A DNA stretch of 64,000 nt, from positions 23,369 to 87,368 of the forward strand of contig JAOAKE010000001.1 of NCBI GenBank assembly GCA_026413805.1, given 5' to 3'. This DNA is from Microcaldota archaeon. GTDB taxonomy: Archaea > Micrarchaeota > Micrarchaeia > Anstonellales > Anstonellaceae. Each line of letters begins with the position of its first letter. Positions within the stretch are counted from its first letter, which is position 1. Shown here piece by piece: positions 25,392 to 34,318 of this stretch. The notes under the pieces are model-generated. The model ran no database searches. It saw only the letters and a program-made list of their open reading frames with translations, and was not told where the DNA came from. Position numbers and translations under genes: made by a program.

Positions 25392-27677
25392 ATGGATTGC
25401 CCAACCTGTGGGCTTGGGCTTACCACCCCGCAGTGCATCAACTCACACCTCAAGGTAACTTCGCAGCTGACTAAGCCGTGGAGCACCATGAGGTATGAAG
25501 AAGAAGTGGTGGTGGACCTTGACGAGGAAAAAACTGCAATGATAGTTGAATATGATGCGCTTATCCGCCAGGTTGAAAACATCATGCTCAACCCAAAAAC
25601 ATACGGCAGGCCTGAAGACGAAAGATACACGCAAAGAAGGAAGCTGCTGAAAGACTTCTACGAATATATGTTCATGAACCCCCTTGTTGCTGCGCAAGTG
25701 CTGAAAGACTATAGCGAGCCATACCCTGAAAAGGCGGTTTTTGTAGAGGGATACCGCAATTTTCAAGCCTGGATAAACGGAATACGCGAAGCCTACGTAA
25801 AATCTTCTTTGTACCTTCTGTGCCAAAAAACAGGAGACTTGCGCTCTGCATTTCTTGCCCTGATGGGGCTCAAGTCGCTTCTTTTTGTCCAGAATTTCAT
25901 GCTCTCCCTCCCAAAGGACGCCATCCCCATAAGCGCCAGCGCTGGCGGCGAATATGAGCTGGATTATGGGATGAAAGTAAAAATATATGAGCTGCCTGGC
26001 GGCGAAGCCCACCTTTACACGATTGAAAACCCAGTGATTGAAAACCTGCCAAGGGAGCTGCAAGAAATGATGAAAAACGCCATACAGGAAGGGCTGAGGG
26101 AAATCCACCAGGTCTTAGACTACGGCACGGTCTTTGATGACAGGAGCAGGGAGTATACGCAACAATTTATTGACAAGGCAACGCTTGAAAAAATACCGAT
26201 TACCCAAGAGCAGGCAATTGCGATGGGAAGGGAGGCTGCTGCATGGGTGGTTGGGCTTGGCGCCCCGATAGAAAACATTGCGCTGGACCGGGAAAATATC
26301 ACAGACATCTACATAGACAGTGAGAACACTCCGATATACATAGAGCATGCAAAGTTTGGGTTGTGCCATACCCTGTGGCGCTACAACCATGAAATGCTGG
26401 AAAACATGTTCAAAAACATCATTGCCGCTGGAAAAGGAAGCAAGCGCTTTGACCATGCCTCGCCCATTGTTGATGTTGTGCTTACGCGGCTGGCGATGAG
26501 GTGCCACCTCCAGCGCCCGCCTGCCACCTTTGGCGAGCTTCAGGCTGCGCTGAGGATAATGAGGGACCGCCCATTTACCTACCCGATGTATATAAACATG
26601 CATACTGTAAGCCCGTTCTTTGCAGGCTACGACGACGTGATGGTGCAGCTTGGATGCTCTGAGGCAGTGCTTGGGCTGAAAGGCGTTGGGAAAACCGCAT
26701 TTACTTCGACAAAGATTGCAGCCATTGGCACCAAGCGGAGGATATTGCCGATTCAAGACATTGAAGAAATCCCGACCAAGGCATATAGAAAAAGGGGCTT
26801 TCACATAGGGGCTGTCCAGGTCCAGTCGTCTGACAGGGAAGAAATCGGGGGCGGAAGCGAGCTGGACTTGGTTTCCATGACAAATGCCGCCCTGCGCATG
26901 GGAGATGCCTGCGTCATAATAAATGAAATTCGTTCCAGGCTGGCAGTGCAAGGTGTAATAAACTTGCTTAATTCCCAGCCCGGCATATTCCTCCTTTACA
27001 ACCTGCATGCAAGGTCGCTAAAAGACATACAAGACCGGCTGGAGCTGGTTTTCGGCCTGCCAGCTGCCTCAATGTTTTCAACAGACCGCTATTCTTTCCT
27101 TTGGAAGGTTCGCTACGGAAGGAAAACGAGGATATACCGCATGCTCGGGCAGCAATATGAAAGCGATGTAAAGGAGCATAAGTTCGTGGAGGTTTTCAGG
27201 TTTGAAAGGGGCAACAGCCCCGAGACTTCTACTTTGAAATGCTTCTTTTGCCCAATGCCTGAAGCAGAGGCAAAGTCCCTTTCAAACATAGACTTGGTAA
27301 AAACGCAAAAGAACCTCAAGCTCAGCTTTATCCCCCCTGCCCTTGAAAGGAGGGCGGCTGACAGCGGCATTGACGCCAAGCAGTATATCATGGAGGCGTT
27401 CTTCAAAGGGAAGGTTTATTCGCAAATAGTTGAGGCTGCTGAAAAATACAAGCAGCCGCTGCTTTTAGAGCTTGACTTTACGCTAAAGTGCACCACCAAG
27501 GCGAACAACATCCTGAAAAGCTGCACCAATGCCAATGGCGAAGTGGATTGGGCTGCTGTTGAAAGGGAGTGGAAAAAGGGGTTTGCATCGCTTGTTGAAA
27601 ATGAGATAAGGCAGATGGCAGCTGAAGAAGAGGAGAGGGCTTCAAAAAAGAAAGAGAAGGGGGCGCAAAAATCATAG
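25392..27677 (+). CDS. Type II/IV secretion-system ATPase (GspE/TadA family)
   Basis: A 761-residue ATPase of the archaeal pilus/archaellum/Tad superfamily. The N-terminus carries a possible zinc motif (CPTC ... C ... H, about 3-17). The nucleotide-binding domain has Walker A GLKGVGKTA, the Asp-box region IQDIEEIP, Walker B-like ACVIINEIRS and the His-box region YNLHARSL. It would power assembly of pilin-like filaments. No membrane-platform (TadC/FlaJ) gene is adjacent. ATG 25392 follows a GGAGGGCGGCTGGTG stretch; ATG 25353 is an alternative. It overlaps the opposing GAN gene by six bases. Confidence 0.9.
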   Translation: MDCPTCGLGLTTPQCINSHLKVTSQLTKPWSTMRYEEEVVVDLDEEKTAMIVEYDALIRQVENIMLNPKTYGRPEDERYTQRRKLLKDFYEYMFMNPLVAAQVLKDYSEPYPEKAVFVEGYRNFQAWINGIREAYVKSSLYLLCQKTGDLRSAFLALMGLKSLLFVQNFMLSLPKDAIPISASAGGEYELDYGMKVKIYELPGGEAHLYTIENPVIENLPRELQEMMKNAIQEGLREIHQVLDYGTVFDDRSREYTQQFIDKATLEKIPITQEQAIAMGREAAAWVVGLGAPIENIALDRENITDIYIDSENTPIYIEHAKFGLCHTLWRYNHEMLENMFKNIIAAGKGSKRFDHASPIVDVVLTRLAMRCHLQRPPATFGELQAALRIMRDRPFTYPMYINMHTVSPFFAGYDDVMVQLGCSEAVLGLKGVGKTAFTSTKIAAIGTKRRILPIQDIEEIPTKAYRKRGFHIGAVQVQSSDREEIGGGSELDLVSMTNAALRMGDACVIINEIRSRLAVQGVINLLNSQPGIFLLYNLHARSLKDIQDRLELVFGLPAASMFSTDRYSFLWKVRYGRKTRIYRMLGQQYESDVKEHKFVEVFRFERGNSPETSTLKCFFCPMPEAEAKSLSNIDLVKTQKNLKLSFIPPALERRAADSGIDAKQYIMEAFFKGKVYSQIVEAAEKYKQPLLLELDFTLKCTTKANNILKSCTNANGEVDWAAVEREWKKGFASLVENEIRQMAAEEEERASKKKEKGAQKS

Positions 27678-28985
27678 CCTCTTTGCAAACTCGCAAATGA
27701 ATTCTTCCAGCCTTGAATAAGGGATGGTGGCGCCAGCTGCGATGTTGTGCCCGCCGCCTGCACCGCCTACTGCGCTGCTGCACTCAGAAACTACCTTTCC
27801 AAGGTTCAAACCCTCGCTGACAAGCTTCCTTGTGCCCCTTGTCGAAAGCTTTATGTTTCCGGACTCGTCCAGTGAAAGGGCAAGCACTGGCTTTTTTCTC
27901 TGGCCTGGGTAAAGCATGCCTGCGACTATCCCAATTATTGAGTCTGGGATTACTCCGCGGGCGTCTACCAAGATGAATTTCCCGAAGTCTTGGGCATGGC
28001 TGGCGGCAAATTCTATTCCCTCTTTGAGCCTCTTGCGATGCTCGGCGAGCAGTGCGCTTGCCTGCTGGTAAGCCCCTTCTTTTAGCAGGCAGACCTCCAG
28101 CCCTAGGTTGGCTTTGTTGTTTCTTCCACAGGCATTAAGCAAGGTTGCAAACTCAGATGCATCGCGAAGCTCGGTTCTTTTTGGCTGCTTAAGCAGGGTG
28201 AATACCTCGCCTGTCAGCCTTTTTGCAGCCTCAGGGGAAGCGCGGATTGCAAGAAGCTCGGCAAGCGCAGAAACCAGCCTTTTTTTCTCTTCAACTGCAA
28301 GGTCAGAGTATGTGCGCCAGTGCGGGCCTTCTTTTAGAGGGATTTCAAGGCTTGCAAGGAAATCTATGCATGCTTCTTCTTGGCCGCTGAGCCCTGGAAG
28401 GAACGGCTCGTCGGCATACAAAAGAAACTGCACGAGAGGGCGGCTGTGCCTGCCAAACAAAAGCAGGTCTTTTGAAACTGCCACCTCTCCTCTTTCCACT
28501 GCCTCGTCAAGCATTGCCCGGTTTAGGCTGCAAAATGGCTGCTGGATGTCTCCGACTGCGCCAACGACCCCCAAGTCAGCATGCACTCCGAAAACAAAAT
28601 AGGCGCAGCCTGCTGCTGAAATCTCACTCCCCCCATCAAAGCCAAAGTGGTGGGGGTTGGCTTGCAGGTGGGAGGTGGTTGCGGGCTGGTGGTGGTCAAT
28701 AATTACAACTTCGCCTTTAAGCTCATCTACAATGGAAGTGCCACTTCCAAGGTCCGCAAAGATGATTTCTTTTTCACCTTTCAGGGAAGAAATAAGGCTT
28801 TGGTCCACCTTCCTTACATCTTTTGCCAAGTAGCGCTTGCCCTCACTTTCAAGCCAGGATGCAACTATTGCGCCTGCAGCAATGCCATCGCAATCATAGT
28901 GATGGATTACCAACGGCTGTGCCATTCTTTTGGCAGCTTCCCTCGCTTCTGCACAGCGCTCAAGAAATTTTTCGCGGTTTCCCAT
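27672..28985 (-). CDS. RecJ-like DHH exonuclease (GAN type)
   Basis: A 437-residue DHH-family phosphoesterase, related to the GINS-associated nuclease of the archaeal replisome. Motif I appears as HHYDCDGIAAG (28-38), motif II as FADLGSG with Asp78, motif III as DHH (97-99), motif IV near GAVGDIQ, and the DHHA1 motif GGAGGGHNIAAGATI near the C-terminus. The protein is cytoplasmic. Its stop overlaps the end of the opposing secretion ATPase by six bases. A role in replication or repair is inferred from the family. Confidence 0.92.
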   Translation of the reverse strand: MGNREKFLERCAEAREAAKRMAQPLVIHHYDCDGIAAGAIVASWLESEGKRYLAKDVRKVDQSLISSLKGEKEIIFADLGSGTSIVDELKGEVVIIDHHQPATTSHLQANPHHFGFDGGSEISAAGCAYFVFGVHADLGVVGAVGDIQQPFCSLNRAMLDEAVERGEVAVSKDLLLFGRHSRPLVQFLLYADEPFLPGLSGQEEACIDFLASLEIPLKEGPHWRTYSDLAVEEKKRLVSALAELLAIRASPEAAKRLTGEVFTLLKQPKRTELRDASEFATLLNACGRNNKANLGLEVCLLKEGAYQQASALLAEHRKRLKEGIEFAASHAQDFGKFILVDARGVIPDSIIGIVAGMLYPGQRKKPVLALSLDESGNIKLSTRGTRKLVSEGLNLGKVVSECSSAVGGAGGGHNIAAGATIPYSRLEEFICEFAKRL

Positions 28986-29009
28986 AGCAGCGCCAACTGA
29001 ATGATGGCT

Positions 29010-29019
29010 GGCTTGTGCT
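29010..29019 (+). promoter_or_regulatory. TATA box of the metallopeptidase gene
   Basis: GCTTATAAAT about 27 bases before ATG 29042. It argues against the upstream in-frame TTG at 29015, which lies inside the box. Confidence 0.6.
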
Positions 29020-29041
29020 TATAAATGCCAAAGATAAAAAA

Positions 29042-29473
29042 ATGGGCATGGAAGTTGAGCGCGCGCCAGATGTTGAAGCGCTGGTTTCGGACATCGTAGG
29101 CGTCCTTTTCCAGGAGCACATAAATGAGTTTAGGATAATCTGCATGCGCTCAAAAAACGCCACTGCCAATGCCTATGCGAGAATTTGGAACCTGCCGAAA
29201 ATCTGGCAAAAGGCGCTGGATGTCAAGGCATTTTACATAATTGAAGTCCTGTCGCAGCACTATGACTTGCTGCCTCGCGAAAAAAAAGAAAAGGTGCTCA
29301 TCCATGAGCTTTTGCACATCCCCAAGACTTTTTCAGGGGCCCTTCGGCCGCACAGGGGGAAAGTGAAAATAAATGAGCGCACTGTGGACGAGCTACACAG
29401 GATTTATAAGGAAAAAAAGAGGGGCAAAAAGGACAGCCTAAGCGGGCTTGAAATTGCTGAAGAGTCATTTTAG
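29042..29473 (+). CDS. Putative zinc metallopeptidase
   Basis: A 143-residue soluble protein with the zinc motif HELLH (88-92) followed by IPKTFSGALRPHRG, which supplies a third His (104). This HELLHIP...RPH pattern matches putative metallopeptidases found in archaea and phages, whose substrates are unknown. Residues 1-80 are helical and include NATANAYARIWNLPKIWQ. The ATG at 29042 is fixed by a TATA box 27 bases upstream, making the message leaderless. The next gene starts about two to eleven bases after its stop and may be co-transcribed. Confidence 0.78.
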   Translation: MGMEVERAPDVEALVSDIVGVLFQEHINEFRIICMRSKNATANAYARIWNLPKIWQKALDVKAFYIIEVLSQHYDLLPREKKEKVLIHELLHIPKTFSGALRPHRGKVKINERTVDELHRIYKEKKRGKKDSLSGLEIAEESF

Positions 29474-29483
29474 CGTGGTTGTT

Positions 29484-30230
29484 GTGAAGGTAGGCATAAT
29501 TGGGCTTGGAAACATAGGCAGCTTCCTTGCAAAAAGGCTGCAAAAAGAGGTGCTTTGGGCAGTGGACAATGACGCCAGAGCAAAAAAAAGGGCACAGGCC
29601 CTTGGGCTTGGGCGAAAATTCTCCTTCACCCTGCCAAAAAAATGCGGGGGAGCTGACTTGGTGGTTGAGTGCGCTTCGCAAGAGGCAGTGCCCCTTTTGC
29701 TAAAATGCCTGCCATACTGCGACGTGATGGTAATGTCGGTTGGCGCGCTTGCCGATAGGCTGCTTTGCCGCAGGCTCGTCCGCACTGCCAAAAAATACAA
29801 GCGGCGCATATTCATTCCCTCAGGGGCAATAGGCGGCCTGGATGCCATCTCCTCTTTGCAGGGGGAGCTAAAGGAGGTCTTGCTGGAAACGACCAAGCCG
29901 CCCGCCTCGCTTGGCAGGAGCGACGCCCAGCGGGTGGTTGTTTTTGAAGGAAATGCTATGGAGGCGTGCCAAAAATACCCTCAGAATATAAATGTCTCTG
30001 CCACCCTCGCGCTTGCAGGGCTTGGGTTTGAAAAGACAAAGGTCAGGATAATCAGCGACCCCGAAGCAACAAAAAACAGGCACCGCATTGTCGCACTCTC
30101 TTCGCAAAGCAGGATAGTGGTTGAGCTTGAAAATGAGCCTATGCCCGGCAACCCAAAGACCTCTGCCCTGGCCGCCCTGTCTGCGCTTAAAAGGATAAGG
30201 AAAACGGCGGAGGCCATGCAAATTGGATGA
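29484..30230 (+). CDS. L-aspartate dehydrogenase-like oxidoreductase
   Basis: About 248 residues. The Rossmann motif GIIGLGNIG is right at the start, and the homoserine-dehydrogenase-like catalytic region carries IPSGAIGGLDAISSL, a hallmark of NadX-type aspartate dehydrogenases. The late segment NINVSATLALAGLGF is also typical. The enzyme would deaminate aspartate to iminoaspartate for NAD synthesis; NadA and NadC are not in this window, so the role is inferred. The start is one of several in-frame GTG codons (29475 or 29484). It is followed closely by a TIM-barrel gene. Confidence 0.85.
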   Translation: MKVGIIGLGNIGSFLAKRLQKEVLWAVDNDARAKKRAQALGLGRKFSFTLPKKCGGADLVVECASQEAVPLLLKCLPYCDVMVMSVGALADRLLCRRLVRTAKKYKRRIFIPSGAIGGLDAISSLQGELKEVLLETTKPPASLGRSDAQRVVVFEGNAMEACQKYPQNINVSATLALAGLGFEKTKVRIISDPEATKNRHRIVALSSQSRIVVELENEPMPGNPKTSALAALSALKRIRKTAEAMQIG

Positions 30231-30239
30231 GGTGAGTGG

Positions 30240-31067
30240 TTGATAATTGGCGCGATGAACAGCCCAAAAAAGGAGCTTGCAGCTGAAATTGAGCTCTTTG
30301 GGGAAATGAACTTTGATTTTGTAGAGATAACCATTGAGGCGCCAGGGGCGACGCCAGAAAAGATAGGCGAAAAGAAGAAGGCGATTTTAGATGCCCTCCA
30401 CTCATACAATTTTGGCGTGCTTGCGCACCTCCCATGGTATTTTTCAGTGGCACACCCGTATGCAAGAATACAGAAGGCAATTCTTGAAGAATCCGTGCGT
30501 GCCTTTGATGCTGCGGTGCTGCTGGGCGCAAAAAAAGCCACTGTCCATACTGAGTTTTTGCCAGCAGGGCTGCAAGACCGGGCTGTTCATGTTGCAAAGA
30601 CCATTGAAACTGTAAAGAGCTTGCAAAAAGAAGCAAGCAACAGGGGGATTGAGCTTTTAGTTGAGAATTACCTTGCCTCTTCCTTTTCAATAAAGGAATT
30701 CAAGCTGCTTTTTTCAGAAGTTGATGCCAAAATGACATTGGACGTGGGGCACGCTGAAGCCAAAGATGGTGAGGGGGTTGGCAGCTTCATCTCGGCTTTC
30801 AAAGGAAAGGTTGCCCATGTCCACCTGCATGACAACGACAAAAAAGGCGACTTGCACCTCCCACTTGGGGCTGGGAAAATAGACCTGCCACGCTGCATAA
30901 AGGAGCTTAAGTCATTTTACAACGGAACAATTACCTTAGAGGTTCACTCCGAAGACCGAGATTACTTGCGCTTGAGCAGGGAAAAGCTAGAGGTTATGTG
31001 GTTTGGAAAGGCGCACCACCAAAAAAACAAGGAATACCAAGGAGCTGTGGGTGGTGCAGGCAGGTAG
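30240..31067 (+). CDS. Xylose-isomerase-like TIM-barrel protein
   Basis: A 275-residue AP endonuclease 2/sugar-phosphate isomerase superfamily member. The metal-binding residues lie in VHTEFLP, LLVENY, TLDVGHA and VHLHDND, and an EVHSED end closes the barrel. It could be an endonuclease IV-like DNA repair enzyme or a sugar isomerase; the motifs do not decide between them. The start is a TTG codon at 30240 with GGTGAG just upstream. It lies ten bases after the aspartate dehydrogenase gene. The C-terminal tail is Lys/Gly-rich. Confidence 0.8.
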   Translation: MIIGAMNSPKKELAAEIELFGEMNFDFVEITIEAPGATPEKIGEKKKAILDALHSYNFGVLAHLPWYFSVAHPYARIQKAILEESVRAFDAAVLLGAKKATVHTEFLPAGLQDRAVHVAKTIETVKSLQKEASNRGIELLVENYLASSFSIKEFKLLFSEVDAKMTLDVGHAEAKDGEGVGSFISAFKGKVAHVHLHDNDKKGDLHLPLGAGKIDLPRCIKELKSFYNGTITLEVHSEDRDYLRLSREKLEVMWFGKAHHQKNKEYQGAVGGAGR

Positions 31068-31075
31068 CCTGTGGC

Positions 31076-32929
31076 TCATTTTTTGATTTTTTTGAATATT
31101 TCTTGGGCTTCCTGGGCGTCGATTTTCATACGGTATTTTGCCATCAGTGACTTAAAGTCGTGCCCCTCTTTTTTGATGATTTCTTCTAGTGCCGCACCAG
31201 ATAATTTTTCCAAGCCCAGCTTCTTTGCCGCCTCTTGGGGGGAAAGTGAGGGCTCGCGGCACATTTGGCGAAGCACCTCTGCCATTGCGGCTTTTGAAAA
31301 TGCCCCGCCCTGGCAAGCGCGGAATGCCAAAATAATGCGCGGCTCGTCAAGAGAAGCAATGTTCTCGCCCTCCCGCTTTAGGCTTTGAAGGGTGTTGGTC
31401 AGTGTTGATGCTGCAAATTTTGGCTCAACACCAAGCTTTATTGCCTCTGTAAAAACAGAAAGCTCGCTAGTAGTGGCAGAGAGCTGAAAGGTGCTGTTGT
31501 GCGAAACAAGCCCCCTTACAGAGGAAAGCTGGGCTGCCAGCTCATCGTTTAAAAGAGAAAGCAACCTTTCCTGCTCTTCTTCCATTCTTTGCGCTTTTTT
31601 TGCTATTCTTGCTGCCTCTTCGAGCATTTTCAGGGTTATTGGAACTGGGGGCAGGTCGGTCTCAGGGTACATCCTTGCCTTGCCTGGCAGGGGGCGAAGA
31701 TAAGTGGAAGTGCCATCAGGGTTTGCTCTTCGGGTTTCGCCAGGAAGTGAAGGGCTGTTGATCCTGTCAGCAACCTTAAACAAGGCAGCCTGCGCTTTTT
31801 TTGCCTCTCCTGCTGCCAAGACAAATGCGTCTTTTTGCCCTATAGAAAGTGCCACCTTTAACTCTGCCAGCTCGTCTTCTGAGAAGCCGTATTTCGCCAA
31901 GTCTTCATCAGAGTGAAAAATGCCGCTTACGCCCATTGAGCGTGCATAATCTGAAAGTTCGGTTCCAAAGCGCCTGTTTGGTGAGATTTCCTTCCCAAGC
32001 AGCCCTGCCAAGGAAGGCAGTGGAAGGGCAAGAACCTTGTTTTTGTTTTTAATTGCCTTTGCAAGGACTTGGCAGGCAGTGCTTTGGAAGATTTCGGTTA
32101 GGTCAAAGATGGCAGGCTCTATTTTTCGCCCTTCAAGCCTGGCAGAAATCTCAGAGGCTATTTCAAGGAGGGCCTGCTGCCTGCGAGCCTCTGTCTCAAT
32201 TGTCTTTGCAATCATGCTGAGGTCTTGGACGCCTTTTATTTCAACTCTCGCTCCGCCTGGGATAGAGACATTTAGGTCTTGGCGGATGCTTCCAAGCCCC
32301 CTTTGGACTACTCCTGTCTTTCGCAGCAGCTGGCCTATGGCAAGGGCTGCCTCCTGGGCTTCCTTGCCCGACTTTAAGTCAGGGGCGGTGGCTATTTCCA
32401 CCAGAGGAATGCCAAGGCGGGAGAGGTCGTATGAGGCTGAGTTCTCCTTTGCTTCCAAGATGGCACAGCTTTCTTCTTCTATGCATATTGTTTGTATCGC
32501 AAGCTTGCCTGAGGGCGTTTGCACCTCTCCGCCTAACCCAAGCAGCGCGGTGCGCTGAAATCCACTGGTGTTGCTGCCATCTATTACATTCTTGCGCATT
32601 ATATGCAGCCGGTCAACGGGCCTTGCATGTAGAAGATGGCAGATTGCAAGCGCTGCAGTCAAGGCATTTTCATCAATTGCATGCGGTGGCTCTTCATCGC
32701 CTTCAACCAAGCAGACCAGCCTTGCGGGCGAAGAATACCTAAAAGTCCTGCCGCGAATCGCCTCCGCTCCCGAGGCAGCGTCCACCTCCCCGAGCTCGGA
32801 TTTGACAACATGCAGCCTGCGGGTGAAAGATACCTGCTGCCCTGCTGCTTCCTCGCTTGAGTCAGACTTGCAGCGGCAGAAGAGCTTCCCAGATGCAAGC
32901 CGCTGGTGTATTTCAAGCCCGCACTTCAT
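31076..32929 (-). CDS. gatE: Glu-tRNA(Gln) amidotransferase subunit E
   Basis: Works with GatD to turn Glu-tRNA(Gln) into Gln-tRNA(Gln), the route archaea use to charge tRNA(Gln). The 617-residue protein has the GatB/E cradle from its first residues (MKCGLEIHQRL), the Cys motif FCRC (17-20), the kinase-like core with SYDLSRLGIPLVEIATAPDL, and the C-terminal YqeY-like helical tail (about 530-617). Length and domain order fit GatE, not GatB. It starts 13 bases after gatD ends, so the two are one operon. Confidence 0.97.
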   Translation of the reverse strand: MKCGLEIHQRLASGKLFCRCKSDSSEEAAGQQVSFTRRLHVVKSELGEVDAASGAEAIRGRTFRYSSPARLVCLVEGDEEPPHAIDENALTAALAICHLLHARPVDRLHIMRKNVIDGSNTSGFQRTALLGLGGEVQTPSGKLAIQTICIEEESCAILEAKENSASYDLSRLGIPLVEIATAPDLKSGKEAQEAALAIGQLLRKTGVVQRGLGSIRQDLNVSIPGGARVEIKGVQDLSMIAKTIETEARRQQALLEIASEISARLEGRKIEPAIFDLTEIFQSTACQVLAKAIKNKNKVLALPLPSLAGLLGKEISPNRRFGTELSDYARSMGVSGIFHSDEDLAKYGFSEDELAELKVALSIGQKDAFVLAAGEAKKAQAALFKVADRINSPSLPGETRRANPDGTSTYLRPLPGKARMYPETDLPPVPITLKMLEEAARIAKKAQRMEEEQERLLSLLNDELAAQLSSVRGLVSHNSTFQLSATTSELSVFTEAIKLGVEPKFAASTLTNTLQSLKREGENIASLDEPRIILAFRACQGGAFSKAAMAEVLRQMCREPSLSPQEAAKKLGLEKLSGAALEEIIKKEGHDFKSLMAKYRMKIDAQEAQEIFKKIKK

Positions 32930-32942
32930 ACGCTCCCCTTTG

Positions 32943-34271
32943 CTAATAGGAGGAAAATTCCGTCCGCTCGGTTATTTCCCCTGCGATGTTTTTTTCCATG
33001 AGCTCCTTTATTTTCCCCATCTTTTTCTCTCGCCCAAGAACCCACATCAGCTTGACATAGGCTGTTTCAGGTGTCATGTCGCACATGTGCCCGATTACCC
33101 CTGCTTCGCGAAGCACTCTTTGGTTGGTGTATACATTGAGGTTTATCCTTCCATACATTGCCTGAGAGGAAAGGACAACTGGGATGCCGCTTGCAATTAG
33201 CTCCTTTATTTGCAAAAGCAGCGAATAGGAATTCTTCTCGCCAGAGAGGTTTACCGGGACGTGCCCAAGCCCGAAGCCAACCAAAACTACGCCGTCATAA
33301 TCAAAGAGTTGCTTGAAGGCTTCTGGCCTGAGCCCTGGGTAGATGTATTGCATGGCAACTTTAGTGTTTAGCTTGGTGTCAACTGTTAGCTTGGAATTTG
33401 GGCTGCGGGCTGGGCAGCGCTCAGAAACCTTCTCTATTTTTTCAAGAAATGGCCATACCCTTGCTGCTGGGAGCGAAGAGATTGAGCGAAAGGCGTCCCT
33501 GCGGCTGGTGTGCATTTTCCTGACCTTTGCCCCAAAATGCAGCAGGCAGGTCTCGTCATCGGTGTTTTCATGCATGCAGACAAAAACTCCTGATAGGTCG
33601 GAGTTTGCAGCAAGAAAAGAAGAAAGAAGGTTGGCTTCTGCATCTGATGAGCCCCTGTCAGAGCTTCGCTGGCTGCCTGTGAATATTACTGGGCAGGGAA
33701 GGTTTTGAAGCATGAATGAAAGGGCTGCAGATGTATAATGCATGGTGTCAGTGCCGTGCGCAAGCACCACTCCATAGGCGCCATCCTTTATCTCGCCTGC
33801 CACTGCTTCGGCTATCCTTACCCAATGCCATGGCGACATGTCCTCAGAGGCAATGGAAAAAAGCATGCGCGCCCGGATAGAATACTTTGAAAGGGCGGGC
33901 AGGCCTTCTATTAACTCCCTTGGGCTGACTGCAGGATGCACTGCCCCTGTGCGGTAGTCTATCTTGTTTACAATCGTCCCGCCGCAGCTGATGAATGAAG
34001 TAAAGGGAGATGACGGAGCAGGCGTTGTTGATTGCTCCTTCTTTGCTGTGAGCCGTGCTTCGCCCTTTTTGAGCACCTCAATTTTTGTTATCTTGCCTTT
34101 TTGTATGCCGATGTTGTAGCCTGAATCAAGCTTAATGGTGATGAATGAGTCGTCCTTCAAAGAAGGGGGAAGAAGAATGCCTCTGAATTCTCTCCCTTCA
34201 CAGATGGCAAGGACTTCGTCTCCTGGCTCGGGCGTGGGCCCTTTTTTGGATTTTTTTGGTGGCACGGGCAT
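32943..34271 (-). CDS. gatD: Glu-tRNA(Gln) amidotransferase subunit D
   Basis: Asparaginase-like subunit that releases ammonia from an amide donor for GatE. The 442-residue chain opens with an SH3-like GatD N-domain (about 15-70: PGDEVLAICEGREFRGILLP), then the type I/II asparaginase core with ISCGGTIVNKIDYRTGAVHP and the catalytic AHGTDTMHYTS. It is first in the gatD-gatE operon. A TTTAAA box at 34289-34294 is shared with the divergent DRG gene, placing this start close to or at the transcript end. Confidence 0.97.
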   Translation of the reverse strand: MPVPPKKSKKGPTPEPGDEVLAICEGREFRGILLPPSLKDDSFITIKLDSGYNIGIQKGKITKIEVLKKGEARLTAKKEQSTTPAPSSPFTSFISCGGTIVNKIDYRTGAVHPAVSPRELIEGLPALSKYSIRARMLFSIASEDMSPWHWVRIAEAVAGEIKDGAYGVVLAHGTDTMHYTSAALSFMLQNLPCPVIFTGSQRSSDRGSSDAEANLLSSFLAANSDLSGVFVCMHENTDDETCLLHFGAKVRKMHTSRRDAFRSISSLPAARVWPFLEKIEKVSERCPARSPNSKLTVDTKLNTKVAMQYIYPGLRPEAFKQLFDYDGVVLVGFGLGHVPVNLSGEKNSYSLLLQIKELIASGIPVVLSSQAMYGRINLNVYTNQRVLREAGVIGHMCDMTPETAYVKLMWVLGREKKMGKIKELMEKNIAGEITERTEFSSY

Positions 34272-34288
34272 ATATCAGGGATTGAACA

Positions 34289-34294
34289 TTTAAA
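34289..34294. promoter_or_regulatory. Palindromic TATA element shared by gatD and drg
   Basis: TTTAAA is the only good TATA core in the 47-base divergent gap. It lies about 20 bases before gatD and 27 bases before the preferred drg start, so it may drive both directions. Confidence 0.5.
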
Positions 34295-34318
34295 GGATTT
34301 GCAATGATATGCAACAGC

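Noticed and set aside
29015..29041. TTG start for the metallopeptidase
   Set aside because: It lies inside the TATA box; ATG 29042 is correctly spaced.
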